NCBI GenBank assembly: GCA_018269005.1
Contig: JAFDVK010000047.1
Coordinates: forward strand, 1 to 33,655
DNA: 33,655 bases
DNA from: Acidobacteriota bacterium
GTDB taxonomy: Bacteria > Acidobacteriota > Blastocatellia > Pyrinomonadales > Pyrinomonadaceae
Direction: 5' to 3'
How positions within the stretch are numbered: position 1 is the first letter of the stretch; every line of letters starts with the position of its first letter. Positions 1 to 9,384 of the stretch are shown here, one piece after another. The position numbers and the translations under genes are program-made. The notes under the pieces were generated by a model that was not told where the DNA came from, searched no databases, and was given only the letters and a program-made list of their open reading frames with translations.

Positions 1-15
1 AACCGAATACCCGCA

Positions 16-119
16 CTGGCTTCCCATGACCCGGAATCAGGCCTCGAGCACTGGCCTCACATGTCCCGGAATACTGGCCTCGCATGCTCCGGAATCTTGG
101 CTTCTCATGAGCCGGAATC
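16..119. repeat. Four 23-bp imperfect tandem repeats, probable mobile-element end
   Basis: Four copies lie at 16-38, 51-73, 74-96 and 97-119, with a partial degenerate copy at 3-9. The consensus is YTGGCYTC-N-CATG-N-N-CCGGAAT-N. Copies 2 to 4 are strictly adjacent; copy 1 is separated from them by 12 bp. Short, imperfect repeated transposase-binding sites of this size are typical of the ends of IS21-family and Tn7-like elements. No transposase is inside the window, so the family cannot be assigned. The last copy overlaps the 3' end of drmC. Confidence 0.6.
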
Positions 120-878
120 TCCACTGCACAATCCATCAAAGAACTCAGATAGCCGTTCGACCTCGTTTCTGTCGCGTGTGAGAACACCGACCTCAATGTT
201 CCGGTCATGCGCAGCTGGCGTGAAATTCGCCGACGTGATGAGCGCCACGCGCCGGTCGACAACCAAGCACTTCGCGTGAATCGAACCTCGTCTTCCTGCA
301 TCGGACCGAAGAGCGCGGGGGTCGTAGAACAATTCCGGTCGAGGAACCCATGGCCACTGTCTTTCGAAGAACCCCGACAGGAACCTGCTGACGATTTGTG
401 AATCCAACGATGTGTCGCTGGCCTTCCTTCCGATGTCGGCGATGAAGCGCACACGCATCGACGGGCGTTCACTCCATCGCTTGTGAAGTTCACGGAACAC
501 CTCGTTGCCCTTGTAGAAGGCGTATCCAACGACGAGTACTTCATCCTGCGCACTCGCAAACAAGGACTGGACGACCGGGCCGGTGTCTCGGGTGGGAATC
601 CGGCTGACAGCCGGGCCGGAGAGGACGAATTCCAGCCCAGGTGTTGGGGTGACGGCTTCCTTTGCCGACGCCAGCACCTCGGCGGCGGCACCCAACTGAG
701 CGGTGGACCAACCCTGTCTTGTCCACTCGATCAGTCTTTCCTTCCAAGCCGCGCCATCGCCCGATATCGCTTGCTCGAGTCGGTGGGCGGGCGGCATCTC
801 GGTGGGAAAAGCGGCCAGTAGACGGGCGAGAGCACGCAAGCTCGGCGCGTCCAGTGTGCTTAACCCGTCCAGCTTCAT
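105..878 (-). CDS. drmC: DrmC, phospholipase D-fold protein of DISARM
   Basis: The product is 257 residues and belongs to the phospholipase D superfamily. It has one clear HKD motif near residue 200: HAKCLVVD followed by a TSANFT segment. DrmC is the PLD component of DISARM. Single-HKD proteins of this fold usually act as dimers, as nucleases or phosphodiesterases; in DISARM, DrmC has been reported as less essential than the other subunits. The start ATG overlaps the drmB stop as ATGA, so it is the last gene of a drmA-drmB-drmC operon. The last codons (Gly-Asp-Ser-Gly-Ser-stop) lie inside the 23-bp repeat array, so the extreme C-terminus may have been replaced when a neighbouring element inserted. 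Length and motif suggest the protein is otherwise intact. Confidence 0.85.
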   Translation of the reverse strand: MKLDGLSTLDAPSLRALARLLAAFPTEMPPAHRLEQAISGDGAAWKERLIEWTRQGWSTAQLGAAAEVLASAKEAVTPTPGLEFVLSGPAVSRIPTRDTGPVVQSLFASAQDEVLVVGYAFYKGNEVFRELHKRWSERPSMRVRFIADIGRKASDTSLDSQIVSRFLSGFFERQWPWVPRPELFYDPRALRSDAGRRGSIHAKCLVVDRRVALITSANFTPAAHDRNIEVGVLTRDRNEVERLSEFFDGLCSGDSGS

Positions 879-2674
879 GGCGCAAAGAACTCCGCGCCGG
901 CGTCCGTTACGATGGGGACCACCAAGCCTCGATCGAGGAAGTCGTTACGCTGCTCGCAGGATGTCTCCGCAACCAGCAGACACCCATGACAGGCAGCACC
1001 CAAGAGAAGTTGCCCATCTCGATTCACCGGGGCGTGCTCCGAGCACACAGGGTCGTTCGAGCACAAAGCCGCAGAATCAAGCGCGCGCTTCAGGTGAGCT
1101 CCGATTTCGCGGCCCGTCATCACCAAGCCGCCTAGCGTGCCTTCCGAATCCGACGTGCCGGTGTAGATGAGCAGGCCGAACATTCCCTTGTCAGGCATCG
1201 CGTAGATGCGTTCGCGCAACGACGAAGACGGATAGCCGCATTCGAGGGCAATCGCGTTGAGAAGCAGGTGCGACAGCGAATGGAGCATGAAGTACGCCAC
1301 TCCAGGGAATTGCCGGGAAGACCCGCTGTGGCCTTCCGTCCACAGGCGGAATCCGTTCACCAGCATTGCCGCACGATCACGCACGGCCTGACGTTGCATC
1401 CAGTCCTGAATCGCTTGCGACTTGAACTGGATGAACACCCCCTCGCCTCGCGTTTCCACGGCCGGCACCCAGTTCGCGTCGATGGAGATAGCGGCGCGCT
1501 GCACGTCGACGTCCAGTTCGCCGTGAATGTCCGCGCCCTGCGCCTCCAGCCGGGTAAAGCCCACCTGGGCAATGACCTCGCGCAAGCGATGGACCAACGT
1601 CACTTTCTCGATCGAATCCAGTTCCGTTGACTGCCACGAGCTGCGCGGCAGTGCTCGGGCAAAAAACACGCCTCCAGGGTCCTCGCCGATGCGTTCCTCG
1701 GGAACATTGGCCAGAGCTTCGAATTCCACTTCCTTGACCGGGCGACTTGCTTCCGTCGTCCCTTCGCGCACGCGACGGATCGATTCCAGCACCTTGTTGT
1801 CCTCTATTCCCTGCAGTGCCGATCCGATGGCTGGAAGTTGCCGCACTTGTGCGAGCCACGACGCGTCCTGGACGATCTTTAGGCCCTGTTCCCAGAGCGA
1901 ACGCACAACTTCGTCGAGCGCGTTGGACTGGTCGGGAATCGAGATCACAGACAGCAACTGCGGAAAGTAGGCGTTGCTGGCGCTGCGGATCAGCAGCCGG
2001 TTGGGTTCGCCGCACCTTTCCCTGGTACCTGGCCCAAGCCATGGCCGCGATCCGTTGCAGCGGCCGAGAGCCTGCAGCTCGAGTCGTGCTGCCTGACTCA
2101 TCGCGCGCTCCGCGCCGCATTCGCACACCACGAATATCGCGTCCAGATCGCCGGACGTGCCCCGTTCCTCCATCCACAGGTCGCGCATGCATTCGGCATG
2201 TTCCTGACCGTGTACGAAGGCCTTCCAGTCGATGTCGCCTACGTGGCCGCGCTTGCATGCGCGAACAAACCGGATGGGTACGACCGGATGGGCCTTGCGG
2301 TTCGCATCGACGATCTTTCCGTTTGTGAGGCCGTTGCGGTGGGAGACTCGGCGTCGGCGCGAACCAGAAGCGTTGGTTTCGACTTGCTGCGATACGAACC
2401 AGTTGGGAAACCGCCACACCGTCACGGCAGGCCTAAAACCGCCCGTTCCATCGTCCCGCGACACCGGAGGCGACCGCAGTAGTACGGACGGTGTGTCGAG
2501 CAATCGACGAATTTTTTCCACTAATCGCGGCTCTTCGATGACGGGAATATCTGAGGACTCATATGCCCAATTCTCGAGTCCCGCGACGATGACCGCGTCG
2601 TCCGGTAGATCGACCATCGATCCCGGGCCGTACGTCGTGATGAGCTGCCCCTGCCGCAAGACCTGCCTGGCCAT
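875..2674 (-). CDS. drmB: DrmB, DUF1998-domain protein of DISARM
   Basis: The product is 599 residues. The C-terminal third matches the DUF1998 pattern: a SLSHLLLNAIALECGY helix, a GTLGGLV stretch, and then clustered cysteines (CSNDPVC, CHGC, a further C) that probably bind zinc. An earlier cysteine-containing segment (VCECG) may be a second metal site. DrmB is the partner of the DrmA helicase; DrmA and DrmB together form the core DNA-sensing complex of DISARM. The ATG lies 2 nt after the drmA stop and the stop overlaps the drmC start, which fits co-translation. No disruption is visible. The assignment rests on DUF1998 together with the flanking drmA and drmC. Confidence 0.88.
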   Translation of the reverse strand: MARQVLRQGQLITTYGPGSMVDLPDDAVIVAGLENWAYESSDIPVIEEPRLVEKIRRLLDTPSVLLRSPPVSRDDGTGGFRPAVTVWRFPNWFVSQQVETNASGSRRRRVSHRNGLTNGKIVDANRKAHPVVPIRFVRACKRGHVGDIDWKAFVHGQEHAECMRDLWMEERGTSGDLDAIFVVCECGAERAMSQAARLELQALGRCNGSRPWLGPGTRERCGEPNRLLIRSASNAYFPQLLSVISIPDQSNALDEVVRSLWEQGLKIVQDASWLAQVRQLPAIGSALQGIEDNKVLESIRRVREGTTEASRPVKEVEFEALANVPEERIGEDPGGVFFARALPRSSWQSTELDSIEKVTLVHRLREVIAQVGFTRLEAQGADIHGELDVDVQRAAISIDANWVPAVETRGEGVFIQFKSQAIQDWMQRQAVRDRAAMLVNGFRLWTEGHSGSSRQFPGVAYFMLHSLSHLLLNAIALECGYPSSSLRERIYAMPDKGMFGLLIYTGTSDSEGTLGGLVMTGREIGAHLKRALDSAALCSNDPVCSEHAPVNRDGQLLLGAACHGCLLVAETSCEQRNDFLDRGLVVPIVTDAGAEFFAP

Positions 2675-2676
2675 GT

Positions 2677-5600
2677 TCAGTTATCCCACTCGCGAAGGTC
2701 TTTGACGAAGAGTTCGGTGCTTGCTTCCACGTCGCGCATCGAGCGGCCGGCTCTAAAGTCCAGGTACTCTCGCGGCAGCCGCCCAAGTTCCGGGTCGAGG
2801 AAATCGTGCAACAGAGGCGATGCGCCGCCGACCTCGTAGCGCTGGTACTGCAGGTGGGTACCCGTAGCTTGAAGATTCCTACAGATCCTGACCCACTGAT
2901 CGAGCAGCCGCTGCCCGAGGTCACGAACATGTTGCTCGAGACGTTGTGCGTCTTCTTGGGGCAGCGAACGGTGTCGGCGTGCTCTGCGCCCGAAAGCCGC
3001 GGCGAATTCGTCGAGCCCGGTTCGCTCCTGCAAAACTTGTTCCGCGCCGAGCGGTGGCGTCAACAAGGGGCGGCCTTGACGACATAGACCAACGAGCGCG
3101 CCGGCGAGGGCGCGTTCGAGCGCGCGCGGCGAAAACGGAGTGACGCTGCTGGCCTCCACTGCGCGGTAGAAGCAGGCATGCCACGTTGTGAAACGCTCGT
3201 AGTGAGAACGATCGCGCGGCTTGTGGACGTTGAGCAAGGTCACCACAAGGCCGGGCTTGTCGCTCTGGCGCCCGACGCGACTGGTCGCCTGGATGTACTC
3301 CGCGCTCGACTTGGGCTGCCCCAGGACGACCATCAAGCCCAAACGGAAAATATCGAGGCCGACCGAGATCATGTTGGTGGCCAAGGCAACGTCGACGCCA
3401 TCCTCGTCGGAGAACGGCAAACCGAGCCGGCGCTTCGCGTTGGCAACATCGGAGGTCGGGACACGCGAGGTGAGTTCGACCGGGTCGAAGTCGATTATCC
3501 GCTTCTCGAAGAGGCGATCTTCAGGCTCGATCCTGCGGCGACGGCCGTACTGCTCCAGTCGCGACTTGATCTCGTCTTCGACGATGCGCCGGCTGCCCCC
3601 CAGCTCTCGCAGGCTGTTGAAGTATCCGAGCACTGTCATGTAAGGATCGACCGGATTCTTTTCCCCGAGCCGATGCCCTCCTGCATCGCGATACATCCGC
3701 TCCGCCGCACTCAGGAGCGCCAAGCAAGTACGCAGCATCACGACCTTCAAGCTGCGACCCTGAGCAGCGACGCCGATGTACCGGCGCCCAGGCGATTCGG
3801 AAATGGCCTGCGTTCTAGCAAAGAACGAATCGTGGCGATCTGGACCAGGCGCAGGAAATACACTGACCTGCTCACGGCCGAACAAGGCTCGGATCTGCGA
3901 ATCGGCCCGGCGTACCGTCGCTGTGCTTGCGATGACCTTCGGCCGGATCGTCGTGCCATCGTGGGTACGTGATGCCAGTGCGTCGATTGCCGTTTCGTAC
4001 AAGCCGGCAATCGTCCCCAGCGGACCGGAGATCAGATGCAATTCATCCTGGATGATGAGTTCCGGCGGTGGCAGCGGACCTCCGAGGTCTACGCCGTTCG
4101 CGCCGGCATCGGCGGTGCCGTAGTAACCCTTTGCGTCCGCCCTCGACACATGTCCGAAAAGGGCGCCTACCGCACCAGTCCACGGCAACGATGCAAACTT
4201 GTCGACCGTGGCGATCAGGAAGCACGGAAGCCGGCGGTAAATCGGTTCGTCCACCGCAATGATCGGCAGGCGTCGATCGCCAGTGAACTCGCATCGCGGG
4301 TTGTCGCAGACGAGCCAGAGGTTCTCTGGTCGATTCGGATTGGGACCCAGGCGAAACGAGCGAGGCACAAATCGTGTGTTGCACCAAGGGCAGTTCTCCA
4401 GAGGCACTGGCGTTGGCTTCGACGTGTTGGCCTGGTATCCCCTGACCTTGCGGTAAGCCGTGAACTCGGCCCCAGGCCCGGTGTAGCCCTGATAACCCAT
4501 GCGGTTGGGCGTAGCCGCCGAGCCGACCCAAAGGCCGATCTCGAAAGGCCACTCTCCCAGCACCGCTGGCTGCTTCTGGCGTTCCAGTTCGAGCGCGCAG
4601 ATCAACGCCGCGGCGCGGCCCAGCTGATCCAGCGTCAACAGCCGCAGCGTGTAGCGCATCAAGACCGCTACGCCGCCCGAACGGCGGCCGGGATGGCGAA
4701 GACGACGCAACACCAGAGTGAATGCCGACAAGCCCAGATAGGCCTCGGTCTTGCCGCCGCCGGTAGGGAAGAACAGTAGATCCACGGTGTCGCGATCGAC
4801 GTGATTCGGCTCGACCAAGCCTCGCAACGACAGCAAGATAAACGCCAACTGGAAGGGTCGCCACGCCGGAGCATCTACTTCCGTTTCGCGCTTCCCCGTT
4901 CGATGCGCTTCACGTCGCCGGGCGGCGACTGCCATGCAACGGTTGGCCACCCTGAATGCTTCGAGCATGGCGGCATCGCGCAGCGCCTCGACGCCTGCAG
5001 CAATCCGCCCCGCCTGGGTGTGCGCTTCGAGGAGCAAGTCTTCTGCGGTCTTGCGGCGACCAGATTCGAGACGCTCCAGCTTGGAGCGCTGCGTCTCGAT
5101 CCAGGTGTTGTACTGATCGATGAGGGGACTCAATGCTGCGGCAGCGGCGTCGCCATCAGCCAAGACAGACAAGGCCTCCATGCCGAACTCGACACCGGAC
5201 ATCGAGGGAGCTGCGACGCGCTCGACATCGGCTGAGGGTATCCAGCACGTGGCCACCTCGCGGCATTGCCCATCGGCCGTTGGATGCGATTCGACGGAAA
5301 CGCCATGCCCCACCCCGAACTCGAAGACATCGCGGTAGTGCAGATCCGATACCCGATCATCCCATTCGGCGTTCTGCCGTGAGCCATCGCCCTCCGACCA
5401 GCGCAAGTCAGGCCGTGGCACGAAGCCTTCCGCACAACCCACGCGCAGGCACGTCTGGAAGGCGAACGAACGATACATGTGCTTCTCATGGGGTCGGCGC
5501 CGATTGACCAGGAATGCCGATACCGAGCGCGTTCCTTCCGGGATGCGGGTGCTCGCCTTCACCGGTCGGATGCTAACGACCACGTGCAATCCATCGCTGT

Positions 5601-6153
5601 TCGGCACCGCATGGCCCTCGGGCGTTTGGCTACCATCCAGGCGGACCAGCATCCGCCCGTCCTTGGGCATTCGACGAAAGTCGCCCCGGCGGCGCTGCTC
5701 GTTCTGGTGCTCCTCGGTCGCATCAACCTCCTCGTCGATTGTCCCGGTGTAGGTGTAATCGCCCCACTCGACTACAAGCGATAGTTCCCTGGCTGACGCC
5801 GGCACAAGGAAGGTGAGACCCATTGAGGATGGTAGGTAGCTGCGAGTAGCGGCAGTCCGATCGGTTGGCTCATTGTCGTCGCCTGATTCGGCCTCGGCCG
5901 GCGAATCGATCTCTTCCTGCGATTGTTCGTCGAACCGCTGCTCTTCCGGTGCGTCTACCGGAACCAGGTAGCCTGTGAGATACCAACGCGAGGGCGACTC
6001 GGGCAGCACCTCGGCCGCGAAGGCGTGGCGATTGTCCGGTCCTACGAGATCGAGACGGATCGCCTCGACCAGTCGGCTTCTAGCTTCGATGCTGCTGGCC
6101 ACCTCGCTCACAGCATTTCCTCCATGGATTTCAGCCAAACCCTCGTCGTCCAC
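2677..6153 (-). CDS. drmA: DrmA, large superfamily 2 helicase of DISARM
   Basis: The product is 1158 residues. An N-terminal region of about 440 residues precedes the helicase core. Walker A is PTGGGKT at about 463-469, and the motif II box is DELH at about 703-706. The segment ASTATV is motif III. The C-terminal RecA lobe has NMISVGLDIFRLG and ATSRVGR. A putative zinc knuckle (CPWC near 588, CDNPRC near 616) lies between motifs I and II. DrmA is the DNA-translocating core subunit of DISARM. The chosen start is GTG at 6153; no better ATG exists nearby upstream. It heads the drmA-drmB-drmC operon and is divergent from the SNF2-type gene at 6289, so the 135-bp gap must hold both promoters. Confidence 0.9.
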   Translation of the reverse strand: MDDEGLAEIHGGNAVSEVASSIEARSRLVEAIRLDLVGPDNRHAFAAEVLPESPSRWYLTGYLVPVDAPEEQRFDEQSQEEIDSPAEAESGDDNEPTDRTAATRSYLPSSMGLTFLVPASARELSLVVEWGDYTYTGTIDEEVDATEEHQNEQRRRGDFRRMPKDGRMLVRLDGSQTPEGHAVPNSDGLHVVVSIRPVKASTRIPEGTRSVSAFLVNRRRPHEKHMYRSFAFQTCLRVGCAEGFVPRPDLRWSEGDGSRQNAEWDDRVSDLHYRDVFEFGVGHGVSVESHPTADGQCREVATCWIPSADVERVAAPSMSGVEFGMEALSVLADGDAAAAALSPLIDQYNTWIETQRSKLERLESGRRKTAEDLLLEAHTQAGRIAAGVEALRDAAMLEAFRVANRCMAVAARRREAHRTGKRETEVDAPAWRPFQLAFILLSLRGLVEPNHVDRDTVDLLFFPTGGGKTEAYLGLSAFTLVLRRLRHPGRRSGGVAVLMRYTLRLLTLDQLGRAAALICALELERQKQPAVLGEWPFEIGLWVGSAATPNRMGYQGYTGPGAEFTAYRKVRGYQANTSKPTPVPLENCPWCNTRFVPRSFRLGPNPNRPENLWLVCDNPRCEFTGDRRLPIIAVDEPIYRRLPCFLIATVDKFASLPWTGAVGALFGHVSRADAKGYYGTADAGANGVDLGGPLPPPELIIQDELHLISGPLGTIAGLYETAIDALASRTHDGTTIRPKVIASTATVRRADSQIRALFGREQVSVFPAPGPDRHDSFFARTQAISESPGRRYIGVAAQGRSLKVVMLRTCLALLSAAERMYRDAGGHRLGEKNPVDPYMTVLGYFNSLRELGGSRRIVEDEIKSRLEQYGRRRRIEPEDRLFEKRIIDFDPVELTSRVPTSDVANAKRRLGLPFSDEDGVDVALATNMISVGLDIFRLGLMVVLGQPKSSAEYIQATSRVGRQSDKPGLVVTLLNVHKPRDRSHYERFTTWHACFYRAVEASSVTPFSPRALERALAGALVGLCRQGRPLLTPPLGAEQVLQERTGLDEFAAAFGRRARRHRSLPQEDAQRLEQHVRDLGQRLLDQWVRICRNLQATGTHLQYQRYEVGGASPLLHDFLDPELGRLPREYLDFRAGRSMRDVEASTELFVKDLREWDN

Positions 6154-6288
6154 AGAATAGTCGAAATACGATGGGGCATCGTGTCGCTTTGTCGCGCAAG
6201 GACCAGTTGGAGTTGCGTCCCATGAGACGCGACAGGATGATCCTCCCCAGGACCGATCAGGTCTTGAATCGAATCGGATGCCTCGGCC
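6154..6288. promoter_or_regulatory. Divergent promoter region between drmA and the SNF2 gene
   Basis: This 135-bp gap separates two genes transcribed away from each other, so it should carry both promoters. It contains a short dyad, CGATG-GGG-CATCG, at 6170-6182, just upstream of drmA, which could be an operator half-site pair. I could not place convincing -35/-10 boxes. The regulatory role is inferred from gene orientation. Confidence 0.35.
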
Positions 6289-9200
6289 ATGCCAGACCCC
6301 TTTCCAGCCGGATCACTTGTCCGCCTCAGAACCGATCCCGGCCGCACCGGAACGACGACCGGCAAGGTCCGAGAGCGTGGCGATCACCTGGTTTACCAGG
6401 TGAGATTCCCCGAAGGAAACTCCCACGTCCCCGAGTACGAGTTGGAATTGGTTGGCGGAGGAGACCTCGACATCTATGAGCTCGTCGATGGGGGCCGCTA
6501 CGGCGGCGTGAGCGACCTTCGAAGGAACCTTACGCACATCCAGTTGACCGGCAAGCTGGCCAATCTCGTGTACAGCATGGATACGACGAATACCGACTTC
6601 CATGCCTACCAGTTCAAGCCCGTCCTTTCCTTCCTCGACTCCCCATCGAATGGCTTGCTGATTGCGGACGAGGTCGGCCTCGGCAAGACCATCGAAGCTG
6701 GACTCATCTGGACGGAACTTCGCGCCCGCTACGACAAGCGGCGACTTCTCGTCATTTGCCCTGCCATGCTCCGCGAGAAATGGAAGGACGAACTGGCATC
6801 GAAGTTCTCCATAGACGCAAGCATCGTCGATGCCGAGGAATTGTTGCGAGCGCTGCGGAGTGATCGAACCGATGTCTCCGACGGCAAGGCCCTCATCGCC
6901 AGTCTGCAGGGTGTACGGCCACCGCGAGGCTGGAGGGACGAGGAAGACGGAGGCCCCGCAACGGCGAATCTGGCACGGTTTCTCAACAGCCAGGCGGAAG
7001 GCGAACCGATCATCGACATGGTGATCATCGATGAGTCGCACTACCTGCGCAATCCGGAAACCCAGAACGCCGAACTAGGACAGTTGTTGCGGGGCGCATC
7101 CGAATTCATCGTCTTGCTGTCCGCAACACCGGTAAATCTTCATGAAGACGACCTGTTCCACCAGCTCAAGCTCGTCGATCCGGATTTCTTCGAACACCGG
7201 GAGAGCTTCCCCCACGTCCTACAGGCGAACGAGCCGTTGGTCAGGGCCCGAGAAATGGCCCTGGACCGGCGTAGCAACGCCGATCAAATACTCGAATGCC
7301 TGAGGGAGGCCCGCAGTCACGAACTTCTGGCGAACAACGGACAGCTTCGCGAGATGATCGAGCGCGGCGTGTCTGCCGACACGCTGTCGACCGAGGAAGG
7401 TCGCATCCGGTTGGCGAACCGCATTGAAAGAATTAATCTTTTGGCGCACGTCGTAAGCAGGACACGCAAATCTGATGTCCATGAGCTCAGAGTCGTGCGC
7501 CAGCCATCCTCCTACTTCGTCGAGATGACCGATGAAGAACGGGCGGTCTACGACCTCGTCACCGAGACGGTCCTACGCTACGCCGAATCGGTCAATGCGC
7601 AGTCAGGCTTCCTGCTGGCCAGTCCACAAAGACAGGTTTCGAGCTGCATCTATGCCGCCGTCAAGTCGTGGTCGTCGCGGGCGACCCGTTTGGCAGAACA
7701 GATTTACGACGACGTAGGCATCGAGATTGACAACGAGGATGCGGTTCGCCCCATCATCGATCGACTGATCCGCGACGTGCTTCCCCATGTCGATTTGAAG
7801 GAGTTGAGAGCCAACGACAGCAAGTTCGAGCGATTCAAGGAAGTCGTTCTTGCTTACCTAAGGGAACGCCCCGCCGAGAAGCTGGTGGTGTTTTCCTACT
7901 ACCCTGGCACCCTCGAGTACCTGGCACAGCGTCTGGCAGCTGAAGGGGTCGAGAGCGCCATCCTGCACGGAAACATCGGACTGCCGAAGCAGGAGGTGAT
8001 TGCCCGGTTCCGTGACGACCCGAAATACCGCATCTTGCTGTCGTCCGAGGTAGCGAGCGAAGGCGTCGACCTCCAGTTCTGCCGCGTCCTGGTGAACTAC
8101 GACCTCCCCTGGAATCCGATGAAGGTTGAGCAGCGGATCGGCCGCATTGACCGACTGGGGCAGGCGGCCGAATCGATCAGCATCCTCAACCTCGGCCACG
8201 CGGACACGATCGACCACCGCATCTTCGAGAGACTGCTGAATCGTCTGGACATCTTCACCCGGGCGCTGGGAGGCCTCGAGGGAATTCTCGGCGACATGAT
8301 CAACGAACTGACGACGGACCTGCTGAGTCGCCGCTTGACTCCCCAGGAGCAGGAAATGCGCATCCAGCGCTCTGCCTTGGCCATTGAGCAAATCCGCCAG
8401 CGTCAGGAAGAGCTTGAGCAGCAGGCCTCCCACATGATTGCCCATGGCGGATACATCCTCGAGCAGGTTCAGGCTGCGCACGATTTCAAGAAGCGCATCA
8501 CATCGGAGGATCTGGAGATCTATGTCAGGGACTACCTGCACAAGTATTGCCAGGGATTCGGCTACCAGCAGATAGGCGACCCGGACCTCCTCTTCGACAT
8601 CAGGTTGCCGGCGGCGATCGCGACCGCGCTGGACGACTTCATGCGACGGTACCGACTGCATGGCAAGTCGCGACTGGCAACCAGTGAAGTGGTGCGATGT
8701 CGCTTCCGGAACAAAGTCGCACTTCCATCGCGCCAGGAAGAGTTGATCAGCCAGTTCCATCCCCTGATCCGATTCATTAGCGATGATCTAAAGAGTCGGG
8801 ACGAGGCGTTCTATCCGCTAATTGCAGCGCGGGTGCTCCGGCAACATGGCGCCGCGCAAGCAGTTCCAGGCAAGTACGTCTTCGCCGCTGAACGCTGGTC
8901 GTTCTCAGGGCTGAAGCAAGAAGAACAGGTCCAATGTCGGGCGATCGAACTGCACAGTGGATCGATCCTGGACGCAAACGCCTCCTTTGAGTTGCTTTCA
9001 GCCGCGCGAATGGTGGGGAACGACTGGCTCAGCGCGGGCAACGAACTGGACCCGCAAGAGATCAAGGATGCCGTGGACCGGTGCGTCAACCGCCTGGAGG
9101 CTGATTTCGGAGAAGTGTCGCGCGAGAAAGATCTCGACAACATGGATCGCGTCAACTTCCAGCTCGATGCAGCCGAACGCCACAGGGATCGCCAGTTGCG

Positions 9201-9384
9201 CATTCAGTTGGACGTCTTGACGGGGTTGCGAACGACCAACAGGCTGCGCATGGTGCCTGCCACGGAGGGCCGCATTCGCAAAATCCGTGAGCGGTTCGAT
9301 CTGAAACAGGAGCAGCTGAGAGGCAGGCTTCAACTCAAGAGGTATCGCTTCGACGTGTGCTTCGGGGTCCTCAGGGTTGGATGA
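6289..9384 (+). CDS. SNF2-type helicase with N-terminal KOW/SH3-like segment
   Basis: The product is 1031 residues. Residues 6-55 resemble a small KOW/SH3-like barrel (GSLVRLRTDPGRTGTTTGKV) like that at the N-terminus of RapA-type ATPases. The SNF2 core follows: DEVGLGKT at about 127-134, DESH at about 247-250, LSATPV near 276, and in the second lobe SEVASEGVDLQ near 582 and RIGRIDRLGQ near 616-625. The C-terminal 300 residues are charged and helical. It is a double-stranded DNA translocase by family and is related to, but clearly distinct from, DrmD at 17088-20327. Its stop overlaps the start of the Hsp70-like gene as ATGA, so the two form a unit. It lies in the opposite orientation to the surrounding drm genes and is not a standard DISARM subunit. 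DpdE of the deazaguanine system is a possible relative, but no other dpd gene is present. Confidence 0.85.
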   Translation: MPDPFPAGSLVRLRTDPGRTGTTTGKVRERGDHLVYQVRFPEGNSHVPEYELELVGGGDLDIYELVDGGRYGGVSDLRRNLTHIQLTGKLANLVYSMDTTNTDFHAYQFKPVLSFLDSPSNGLLIADEVGLGKTIEAGLIWTELRARYDKRRLLVICPAMLREKWKDELASKFSIDASIVDAEELLRALRSDRTDVSDGKALIASLQGVRPPRGWRDEEDGGPATANLARFLNSQAEGEPIIDMVIIDESHYLRNPETQNAELGQLLRGASEFIVLLSATPVNLHEDDLFHQLKLVDPDFFEHRESFPHVLQANEPLVRAREMALDRRSNADQILECLREARSHELLANNGQLREMIERGVSADTLSTEEGRIRLANRIERINLLAHVVSRTRKSDVHELRVVRQPSSYFVEMTDEERAVYDLVTETVLRYAESVNAQSGFLLASPQRQVSSCIYAAVKSWSSRATRLAEQIYDDVGIEIDNEDAVRPIIDRLIRDVLPHVDLKELRANDSKFERFKEVVLAYLRERPAEKLVVFSYYPGTLEYLAQRLAAEGVESAILHGNIGLPKQEVIARFRDDPKYRILLSSEVASEGVDLQFCRVLVNYDLPWNPMKVEQRIGRIDRLGQAAESISILNLGHADTIDHRIFERLLNRLDIFTRALGGLEGILGDMINELTTDLLSRRLTPQEQEMRIQRSALAIEQIRQRQEELEQQASHMIAHGGYILEQVQAAHDFKKRITSEDLEIYVRDYLHKYCQGFGYQQIGDPDLLFDIRLPAAIATALDDFMRRYRLHGKSRLATSEVVRCRFRNKVALPSRQEELISQFHPLIRFISDDLKSRDEAFYPLIAARVLRQHGAAQAVPGKYVFAAERWSFSGLKQEEQVQCRAIELHSGSILDANASFELLSAARMVGNDWLSAGNELDPQEIKDAVDRCVNRLEADFGEVSREKDLDNMDRVNFQLDAAERHRDRQLRIQLDVLTGLRTTNRLRMVPATEGRIRKIRERFDLKQEQLRGRLQLKRYRFDVCFGVLRVG

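Noticed and set aside
16..119. CRISPR array.
   Set aside because: The repeat units are adjacent or separated by only 12 bp, with no unique spacers of 30 bp or more, and no cas gene is present.
6289..9384. DpdE of the DNA deazaguanine modification system.
   Set aside because: No dpdA-type transglycosylase or other dpd gene is in the window; only the general SNF2 form is shared.
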